Positions 56,941 through 64,000 of a stretch of 64,000 bases of DNA are shown here, piece after piece. A program made the position numbers and the translations under genes. This stretch comes from Pycnopodia helianthoides (Eukaryota; Echinodermata; Asteroidea; Forcipulatida; Asteriidae). Location of the stretch: NCBI GenBank assembly GCA_032158295.1, contig CM063244.1, positions 3,290,510 to 3,354,509 of the forward strand, read 5' to 3'. Every line of letters starts with the position of its first letter. Within the stretch, counting starts at the first letter, position 1. The notes under the pieces are model-generated. The model did no database searches, was not told the origin of the DNA, and saw only the letters and a list, made by a program, of their open reading frames with translations.

Positions 56941-57310
56941 TAATAATAATAATAATAATAATCTAAGCTTTTATATAGCGTTCTTACACAGAAAAGGTAC
57001 CACAACGCTTTACAACGTTAACAAGTTATAACAATCAATGATTGATAATCCAAAGGAGTGAGAAACAAATAAATAGCCTAGTGAGCAAAATAGTGAGCAA
57101 TGTTTTGAAATCAGCAAGTGAAATGGCATGACGTATTGGATAAGTAAGACTGCTCCAAAGGTTTGGAGCAGCTGCATAAAAACCTTTGGAAGATTGAAGA
57201 GTATCTGGTTCGAGGTTTTTTTTTGAGAATCCTTATATCTAGAAGAAAATCCAGTTGTGTCTTGAGGTTTTAGAACTGTCCTGGTGTTGTCAAATTTCTT
57301 CACACAGCCC
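56941..57310 (-). mobile_element. LINE 3' end on the minus strand
   Basis: On the minus strand a broken frame reads SSKGFYAAAPNLWSSLTYPI then RHAISLADFKTLLTI, a LINE polyprotein C-terminus related to the copy at 10475-10801. It ends in AACGCTATATAAAAGCTTAG-like sequence and (TTA)n at 56941-56962. Confidence 0.7.
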
Positions 57311-57394
57311 CTCCCTAACTATTAAAATAAACTGCCTTCTAACCAGCACCCTAACCGCCAATTCTCATTCTCACTTCACTCTTCTTTCCGACAG

Positions 57395-57409
57395 AGCCTC
57401 CTAAACAAG
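57395..57409 (+). CDS. ITPR: Candidate ITPR microexon a (15 bp) in the SIII interval
   Basis: AGCCTCCTAAACAAG sits between the acceptor TCTTCTTTCCGACAG and the donor G/GTATGA. It is phase 1 on both sides, so it can be spliced between exons 17 and 18 without changing frame, giving E-P-P-K-Q. The pyrimidine tract (CTCACTTCACTCTTCTTTCC) is strong. Vertebrate ITPR1 has its short alternative SIII segment at this position in the protein. No homology of the residues can be shown at this length. Confidence 0.5.
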
Positions 57410-57747
57410 GTATGAAACACGGGTTCGCATCCCACCCTACTACTCCTTCTATTGTCGGTCTATTTGTTTGCCCTCACCCCCCAATACAGTCATTGCATGC
57501 TACCCATCCCATACTGCATGGTTATTGTGGTATAAGATGGCCGCTGCCATCGAGTGGCTGTCCGTAGTAATAATCAGGTTGGTATTTCAGATAATATGCT
57601 CTGACCAAAGTAAACTTTCAATATTTTTTCCCAACCCTGTATTTTTTGTGACGGTAAAACTTTCAATGGTATCCCATACCTTTTATGGATAAAGGACTAA
57701 ATTAAGAATGACACATGTTTGGAAAAAAGGGAATTTTTATGTGAGCA

Positions 57748-57904
57748 GGGGTCGATTTCACAAAACTCTTCCTAACTTAGGACTAGTCCTAGGCAATGCT
57801 AAGAGATAGGACGAGTCCTTAGTACTGGTCCTAACTTAGGACCATCTCTTAGCATTGCCTAGGACTAGTCCTAAGTTAGGAAGAGTTTTGTGAAATCGAC
57901 CCCA
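57748..57904 (+). mobile_element. Palindromic foldback element, family J copy 2
   Basis: AGGGGTCGATTTCACAAAAC at the left pairs with its inverse at the right. CTTAGGACTAGTCCTAGGCA and TCTTAGCATTGCCTAGG blocks lie inside. Confidence 0.88.
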
Positions 57905-58414
57905 GGAGACACGACCCTGATTAACAAGTTCAAAAAAATATTATGTGCGTGAAATGTTTCGTTTAAACCAAGTCCACATAGATACTTTGGGAAAGTTTTA
58001 CAATAGCAGAAAAAATGTACGTACATTTTGTTTTGTTCATTGTTTGAAATGTGTGATGCCAAATCATAAAGGATCAGTTTATCTCATTCAAATGACATAT
58101 GCTAGTAGGTATTGATGTCATGTTATTAGAGTTTCTCTAGTCCCATTGTGGTACAATTAATGGAAATAGAGGGATCTATTGCACAGAGCATTCTGGTTCA
58201 ACTGACAGAGTGGACAACCATCTTAGGGTGTCTTGATGATTTGCCCTGCACCTCTCAGTCAACAGACTGTGCAAGTCTAATACATATTTGAGCGTTAAAG
58301 TGTATGATTTTGTTAAAGCAATTATTATCCAAATTGCTTTTTAATAAGACCTATACTGTCTGTAGATAACCCTCACTGCCAAAATATTCAAATTGAGATC
58401 TCCCGAACAACCAT

Positions 58415-58646
58415 CAGGGCCTAATTTCATGGTTCTGCTTATCGTAAGCAAAGATTTCTGCGCTTACATCAAACGGATTTCACGGGTTTGCAGGGAACTT
58501 TTTGCTTGTGCGCGTGCGTACTCGACATTACTAAGCATTCTTCGCTTACACAGCTAGTGCAGAAATTTGGCGCTTGCCCTGTAAGCGAAGAATGGTGATC
58601 GCAAGCGCAGAATTCGGCGGTAAGCAGAGCCATGAAATTGGGCCCT
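58415..58646 (+). mobile_element. MITE family K copy, divergent
   Basis: CAGGGCCTAATTTCATGGTT at the left is matched by GCCATGAAATTGGGCCCTG at the right. GCTTACATC and AAGCGAAGAAT blocks lie inside. Confidence 0.7.
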
Positions 58647-58852
58647 GGTGTTTCCACTACCGTAGCACAAAGCTTAACAGTACTCCGGATTGTATTTGAC
58701 CATCTTCAAAGGTGTTTTAGTGTCTATGCCCTGCAAGTTAACATTAACAACTGAATTGACTGTTTAATAATACAACGTTGACTTTGGTAATCATCGTTTA
58801 ATAACATCTGAGTCTAGATGTTAAATTTTGCATCAGGGTTAAAGAATATTAA

Positions 58853-59159
58853 TTTTGGTTTTTACCCATACACCGATGTGTGTTAGCACTGTATACTCAG
58901 TACTTTCCCGAGTCCTGTGAAAAAATAATCACAGGCATGTTACTCGGGTGGGATTTGAACCCACGACCCTTGCAATTCTAGAGCAGTGTCTCTCCTGCTC
59001 TAGAATTGCAAGGAGCAGTGTCTCTCCTGCTCTAGAATTGCAAGGGTCGTGGGTTCGAATCCCACCCGAGTAACATGCCTGTGATATTTTTTCACAGGAC
59101 TCGGGAAAGTACTGAGTATACAGTGCCAACACACATCGGTGTATGGGTAAAAACCAAAA
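58853..59159. mobile_element. Near-perfect ~300-bp palindrome of two tRNA-like repeats
   Basis: The left arm begins TTTTGGTTTTTACCCATACA and the right arm ends TGTATGGGTAAAAACCAAAA. Both arms contain the tRNA-like segment with GGGTTCGAATCCCACC (inverted in the left arm). The centre holds a small duplicated CAGTGTCTCTCCTGCTCTAG unit. It is related to 56346-56512. Confidence 0.85.
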
Positions 59160-59312
59160 CATCTGAGTCATTAAACAAATGTTGGTAATCATCGTTTAGT
59201 AGCAATCTTAATTCATAAAACAATGTATTTCCAATTATTGCATTGACTACATCTTTTTCTTGTGTGGTGGTAGTGGTGATTATCGGCTGGTTCGATACAG
59301 TGTAATGTAAAA

Positions 59313-59560
59313 GTGCACAGCCACAATCATGGGTACACTTTTTGTTACAAAGACACCAAATGAACAACACGTAAATATTGAGTAACTCTTTGCAGATCTT
59401 GTATTCGACAAACTCAAGTACTTTCTACTCTTCGTTCACACAGCGCTGGTTAATTCATTTACAAACAGCATTGAGATAACTGTTTACATCATGGTTTTCA
59501 AAGTGTTTTTTCATAACATGGACACGAAAAAATGTGTACCCATAATTGTGGCTGTGCACA
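59313..59560 (+). mobile_element. MITE family H copy 4
   Basis: It begins GTGCACAGCCACAATCATGG and ends CATAATTGTGGCTGTGCAC; the interior matches 14948-15194. Confidence 0.85.
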
Positions 59561-60381
59561 AAAGTGTTTCAGGCATGTGAGTAGCTGATGTGTACCACCA
59601 CTCCTTACCGTTCCAGTTTCCACTATTTTCTTTGTTTCTATTCTCCACTTTCCTCTCACTTTGTGTTTTAAGACTCCAATAAATCTTCTGTTTTACATTT
59701 TCTTACGATAAAAAAAATGTCTTGATACCTTTGAAAGTTAAAAATTCATTCAGAATTTGTTTTTAATCGAAAAGCAAGAAAAGTTCAAATGCTTTTGTTG
59801 ATTTTTCTTTTCAGAATGAACATTATCAAAATGACCAAACTGCAATCGTTATTAATCATGGGATTTCTAAGCACATTCAATTGAATTCCCCTTTGTTTTA
59901 CTGCCATGGAAATATTAAAACACTACGCAAAGTTTTGTGTTTGAGGCGGTTCATTCTGTTTTGTTGTTATGGTGTTTTTTGTTTTTCAATTGCAAAGTTA
60001 TAAAGTGTGTACATACTGAGCTAGTTTGTTTGCATTTCCACATTTGCAGCCGCTAAATTTATTTCAATGTTGGTTTTGAAGCGTTTATGTGTGAATTATC
60101 ACTGTCTGTTACTTGCAAGTGTTAGGCAATCTCCAGAAATGTTGGTTATAATCCAGAGAAGTCAATAACCGAAATGTCTCTCAACTAACCATGCCTGTTA
60201 TATTTCCTACTTTTTCCACTTTTCTCACTCTATTTCTTTTCAATATTTCATCATTCTGGTTTGAAGGAATTGTGTATTTGCGAAATGTTGTGATGGTGTA
60301 AACTATGAATTTCTTGGAACGAGAACTGCACTTTACTTTAAAGCAATCGTGTTAATAGTTCAATAGGGATTAGGAGTCGTT

Positions 60382-60547
60382 TCATAGACACTTCGCAAAT
60401 ACTCGGTACCCGTGCGTTAGCCGTGGAATGAGGTGCATGCTGGTCTAGGTAACGACAAAATTTGTCACTAGCTAGACCAGCATGCACCTCATTCCGCGGC
60501 TAACGCACACGCACTGAGTATTTGCGAAGTAATCTATGTCAATGTGG
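60382..60547. mobile_element. Foldback element with ~70-bp arms
   Basis: ACTTCGCAAATACTCGGTAC, CGTTAGCCGTGGAATGAGGT and GCATGCTGGTCTAG are repeated inverted on the right (CTAGACCAGCATGCACCTCA, CGCGGCTAACGC, ACTGAGTATTTGCGAAGT). Only about 30 bases separate the arms. Confidence 0.88.
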
Positions 60548-60753
60548 CAAGGCATAGTATGCTTGTATTAACTATGTAATCTTTACTCATATGGCAACGT
60601 ATGTCAAGTATTTACAGGGTACAACTTTTAATATTGTATTTTGTCATTGCTATTAGTTTTTGTTAAATATGATTGTGTTGGTGTGACAATGGTTAAGAAG
60701 AAATATCACTTACATCTTGTTGTTTTACCCTTTAATATATTACTCATATGCAG

Positions 60754-60771
60754 AAGTTAAATCTGTTCTTG
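60754..60771 (+). CDS. ITPR: Candidate ITPR microexon b (18 bp) in the SIII interval
   Basis: AAGTTAAATCTGTTCTTG lies between the acceptor TATTACTCATATGCAG and the donor G/GTAAGA. Both ends are phase 1. With the G from exon 17 or microexon a it would add E-V-K-S-V-L before exon 18. The donor is close to consensus and the upstream region is pyrimidine-rich (TTGTTGTTTTACCCTTTAAT). It could be included alone, with microexon a, or not at all. Confidence 0.5.
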
Positions 60772-60977
60772 GTAAGAAACTAATTTTGTTATCGAACAGT
60801 TTGTTTGGTGGAATGCCAGTAACTTTGTTTCAATCATCAATCATGTGCAAGGAACATTTTAATAGATAGATTGATTGATTTTGTGGTTCAATATGCGCAA
60901 AGCATGAAGGAATGGCACGATCTGTGTAGATGTGAAGTAGAGTTGTCTGCAACTTTTTAAAGTTCATGTTTAATAGG

Positions 60978-61325
60978 GTGTCATGGCCGAGTGGTTTAGA
61001 GCATCGGATTCAAGTTCTGGTGGTCGAGTCATCGGGGTGCGGGGTTCGAATCCCGGTCATGACACTTGTGTCCTTGAGCAAGATGCCTTACTATAGTTGC
61101 TTCTCTTCACCCAGGGGTATAAATGGGGTAGAAGTTGATATTGTGTATGAAAAAGCCTCCGGTTCACCACGGCAGCTCAGGGCTGTATTCTCCCCAGGGA
61201 GCTGAGAAAGATTGCAGGAATGCTATTGGCCCAATGACCAGGGCACTAATGTAAAGCGCATTTATAGTTATTGTGAAATGCGCTATATAAGAACTGGTTA
61301 TTATTATTATTATTAATAATAATAA
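60978..61325 (+). mobile_element. tRNA-derived SINE, copy 10
   Basis: The head GTGTCATGGCCGAGTGGTTT has an intact A-box; the B-box is GGTTCGAATCC in GGGGTTCGAATCCCGGTCAT. The body has TGTCCTTGAGCAAGATGCCT and TCTCCCCAGGGAGCTGAGAA. The tail is GCGCTATATAAG plus (TTA)n. The head is longer than in other copies and could fold as a Ser-type tRNA, but the attached body marks it as a SINE. It lies 200 bp after microexon b. Confidence 0.85.
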
Positions 61326-61880
61326 ACCTAGCTGAGATTCCGCCATGACCATATTTTGTCAGCACGATGAAAACTGTGGCAAGTTCAGATTGTTATTATA
61401 ATCTGCTGCCATTGTGCAACATCGTATTAGGTCCAGCGATTTCTTAAGAATGCATGATGAAGCAACCGACTGTATCACATTTGACCGCCGCGTGCAAATC
61501 AGTGTAAATGTATGCGCAACTGCAATGTTGTTTCATGTTAATTGCCAATCGAAGCACATTACGCATCAATTTAGGATTCACAAGAATCTCTGCAGTTAAT
61601 ATAAGAAGAACCAGTGAAGTTAGCTGGATGTACTTCATTTCGTTTGCATGTGTGTTTTGTGTGTTGATGAAATTGTGGTATTATCAATGAGAGAGGAAGA
61701 TTTCCAGTCATGTCTTGCGTTTTTGAAAACAAATGCATAACTTATTTCTGGTTTGTTTAATTGGTACCTCAGGCTCGGAGTTGTTACATCAATTAATGCC
61801 AAGATGATGTGGTTGTAGATTCATTTTATTTATTTCCAATACTTCCAAGTTCAATTTCATATAAACAGTTAAAAATCATT

Positions 61881-62112
61881 ATCTGATTATAGCATCTGTC
61901 AATCACATGAGTCGCCCATCATAGCAACTAAAGTTACATTGGTCTTACATTGGCCGCCTTGCCCATTATCTGATCATAGCAACTGTCAATCACAAGAGTC
62001 GCCCATCGTAGTAACTAAAGTAAAATTGATCTTACATTGGTCGCCTTGCCCATTATCTGATCATAGCAACTGTCAATCACAAGAGTCGCCCATCATAGCA
62101 ACTAAAGTATCA
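61881..62112 (+). repeat. ~88-bp tandem repeat, 2.7 copies
   Basis: CTGATCATAGCAACTGTCAA, CACAAGAGTCGCCCATCATA and CATTGGTCGCCTTGCCCATT recur in order. Copies start near 61881, 61970 and 62058. Confidence 0.88.
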
Positions 62113-62261
62113 TTGGTCGCCATTGTGGGTAGCACGTATGGCATGTGCATCTCACTCTCTGCACAGCGCAACACAGCGTTAGGCACAACACAGCATTCTG
62201 GGTAGCAATCGTAATATGTCAGACATTTGGGGCCCATTTTAGAGGTTGGAAATGCAGGCAT

Positions 62262-62560
62262 GAGATTTGTTAGGATTTTTTTCTGATTTCAGGATCATTC
62301 ATTGATCTCCCTGCGTTTTTAGATTTTCTTTAAAAAAAAGGACAAATTGCCGTCCAAATATTCAGATTTGTTAGGATTTTTTTCTGATTTCAGGATCGTT
62401 CATTGATCTCCCTACGTTTTCAGATTTTCTTGAAAGTGGACAAATTGCCGTCCAAATATTCAGATTTGTTAGGATTTTTTTCTGATTTCAGGATCGCTCA
62501 TTGATCTCCCTGCTTTTTTAGATTTTCTTGAAAGAGGACAAATTGCCGTCCAAATATGTA
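62262..62560 (+). repeat. ~98-bp tandem repeat, 3 copies
   Basis: GATTTGTTAGGATTTTTTTC, TGATTTCAGGATCNTTCATT and GGACAAATTGCCGTCCAAAT recur with period about 98. Each copy includes a TTTTTTTCTGATTTCAG/G sequence that looks like a splice acceptor, though no exon follows. Confidence 0.9.
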
Positions 62561-63122
62561 TAACTCTGCCCATGTCATAACAAACCCCTCAAATGTCTGG
62601 ATAAAATGATGCAGAGCATATAAACCTCTAAAATGTAACAGCCTTAATTGTACATTCAGGGGTCTCCACCTCCACACCAAGAGGAAAGATTTCTCAATTT
62701 TTTCAGGATTTTTCATTTTGATACAATCTCACCCCTGAAATGGTGTGGCAGAGCTCAATTTATTGTTTGCGACAAGAGGAAGAGGTGATACCAGAACTCA
62801 AGTTTCTTAAGACATGTTTGTGATTTAACAATAAGAGTAGTTGAGCAAGAAACAGTGTGTATAGACTTAGGGAATTGTAAGCATGTCTCATGTACACAAG
62901 TATGGATTATTATTTTGGTGTCATTATTACGGAATTGTTAGATACATCTTGTCATAAGAACTAGTGTTTATTATTTTTGTAATCAATAATTAGAGATTGT
63001 TTTTGAACTTTCACTAGTGTTAACAATGTTTTTTATTGCTACCCAAATTGTTGATATTTTAAATCCGGTAAAGGATTTGAGTATAACCTGTTTGTTTTCT
63101 TCACTATCCTCCTTTTTGGTAG

Positions 63123-63325
63123 GGAAGGGCGGTGTGTTTCGTTCCATTCATGGAGTAGGTGCAGTGATGACCAACATGGTCCTCGGTAGTGGGCTACCTC
63201 ATTCAACACTCACCCATCACCCTCAGGGACCTAGTGTGGCGAGTACGGCAGGAGGGCTGGACAACCAGAACAAGGAAGACGAGCTTGTCATGGAAACCAA
63301 ACTGAAAATCATACAAATCCTGCAG
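63123..63325 (+). CDS. ITPR: ITPR exon 18 of window: solenoid, 67 2/3 codons
   Basis: The acceptor is CTATCCTCCTTTTTGGTAG and the donor CTGCAG/GTATTC, phase 1 in and 0 out. After the split glycine it reads KGGVFRSIHGVGAVMTNMVL, then a variable segment rich in S, T, H and P, then NKEDELVMETKLKIIQILQ. The RSIHGVG and VMETKLKI.EILQ anchors are family hallmarks (about residues 917-985). The next exon should start with a residue block like FILNVRLDYRI, which is not reached in the window. Confidence 0.97.
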
Positions 63326-63344
63326 GTATTCTCATACTTAAAAA

Positions 63345-63490
63345 ATGGATTGCACATAACGTCATTGACCACCATATTTGATTTTAAAAAAACAATGGAA
63401 CGAGCACGCGCTGTGCACAACTCTTAGCCAATGATAGTCTTTCACGCGTGCACATTTCATCAAAGATGGCGGCCAATGCAATGGGTTTAT
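63345..63490 (+). mobile_element. MITE family I copy 3
   Basis: ATTGCACATAACGTCATTGA, CCACCATATTTGATTTT and CAAAGATGGCGGCCAATGCA enclose the GCACGCGCTGTGCAC core. It starts 20 bases after the exon 18 donor. Confidence 0.72.
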
Positions 63491-63537
63491 AGGAAAACAA
63501 CTGTATTTTTTGAATGCAAAGATCAGTATGATCACTG

Positions 63538-63785
63538 GACCCAATTACTTAGCTCTGCTTATTGTGGAATTCTGCGCTTAAGGTGCATAGAATGATGTGT
63601 TTAACTGGAGGCCATAAGCACAGAATTATGTGCTAAGCAGAGGCATGAAATTGGACTGAGGGCCCAATTTCATGACACTGCTTACCACAGAATTCTACGC
63701 TTTAATACAGAGCCCTGACAAGCGCATGAATCTATCGGCCATAAGCACAGAATTATGTGCTATGCAGAATCATGGAATTGGACCC
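63538..63785 (+). mobile_element. Two family K-like units, face to face
   Basis: GGACCCAATTACTTAGCTCT ... GGCATGAAATTGGACTGAGG is followed by GGGCCCAATTTCATGACACT ... ATCATGGAATTGGACCC. Each has inverted ends. Confidence 0.65.
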
Positions 63786-63901
63786 ATATATAATGACACA
63801 CCGCTGTGTTATGTGAAAATGTATTTAGATTTGTGAATTTCAAGTCTCACAAATCTGAACCTGTTTTATGTAAAGAAATATGTATCTAGCATTTAAGGAT
63901 T

Positions 63902-64000
63902 AATAATAATAATAATAATAACTGTATTTATATAGCGCCTTTTGCCAAAGGATACAAAGCGCTCAGTATTTTTACCTGCCATGTATGTGGAGCTACGTTT
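63902..64000 (-). repeat. Start of a SINE or LINE 3' tail, cut by window end
   Basis: (TAA)n followed by CTGTATTTATATAGCGCCTT and CAAAGCGCTCAGTATTTTTA is an inverted GCGCTATATAAA-type tail. TGGAGCTACGTTT matches the body of the SINE at 39049-39479 in reverse. Confidence 0.6.

Larger units (their letters stand above)
53423..57394 (+). other. Intron 17, first part
   Basis: Apart from the listed family B, SINE, family I and tRNA-like elements I see no feature. The stretches 54040-54540, 54920-55500 and 55690-56340 contain no recognisable gene or repeat. Confidence 0.5.
57410..60753 (+). other. Intron between candidate microexons
   Basis: It holds foldback elements at 57748, 58415, 58853, 59313 and 60382. 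The stretches 57905-58410 and 59561-60380 show no feature I recognise. Confidence 0.5.

Noticed and set aside
57488..57519. Possible extra exon after CCAATACAG
   Set aside because: Length is not a multiple of three with the required phase, and the translation (H.MLPIPYCM-like) has no family match.

Overview
The window is one long stretch of an animal nuclear gene on the + strand: the inositol 1,4,5-trisphosphate receptor (ITPR), the ligand-gated calcium-release channel of the endoplasmic reticulum. Eighteen exons with clean GT-AG boundaries and two candidate in-phase microexons can be read. Joined, they give about 880-892 residues, corresponding to roughly residues 94-985 of vertebrate ITPR1. 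The gene runs off both ends: the first ~93 codons lie upstream, and the rest of the regulatory solenoid and the channel domain lie downstream. No other host gene, operon or CRISPR array is supported, and only a few percent of the window is coding.

The protein resembles vertebrate ITPR1 closely, but the introns are packed with tRNA-derived SINEs, LINE 3' ends ending in TTATTATTA, and many foldback MITE families. This points to a marine invertebrate deuterostome; an echinoderm, perhaps a sea star, is my best guess, without proof.

Layout. 1-8647: upstream intron with TTAA-flanked MITEs, one split by a 2.55-kb nested element. 8648-19745: exons 1-5 (rest of suppressor domain, start of the IP3-binding core), with a 21-bp minisatellite in intron 2 and a 1-base deletion in exon 3. 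19746-37189: a 17.4-kb intron of repeats. 37190-46596: exons 6-11, completing the IP3-binding core; introns hold 28-, 32- and 61-bp tandem arrays. 48117-53422: exons 12-17 (alpha-helical solenoid). 53423-63122: a 9.7-kb interval holding two candidate microexons at the position of the vertebrate SIII splice site. 63123-63325: exon 18, then intron to the end.

All IP3-contact residues known from mammalian ITPR1 that fall in these exons are present: R241, K249, R265-R269, R504, K508, R511 and Y567-K569 (numbering recalled from ITPR1). The main novelty is at the exon edges. Three separate boundaries (acceptors of exons 4 and 7, donor of exon 15) have been tandemly copied together with flanking intron, leaving decoy splice sites that lead to stop codons if used. 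The exon 7 case has grown into an array of ten decoys at the place where vertebrate ITPR1 has its alternatively spliced SI segment. A SINE also ends 14 bases before exon 17.
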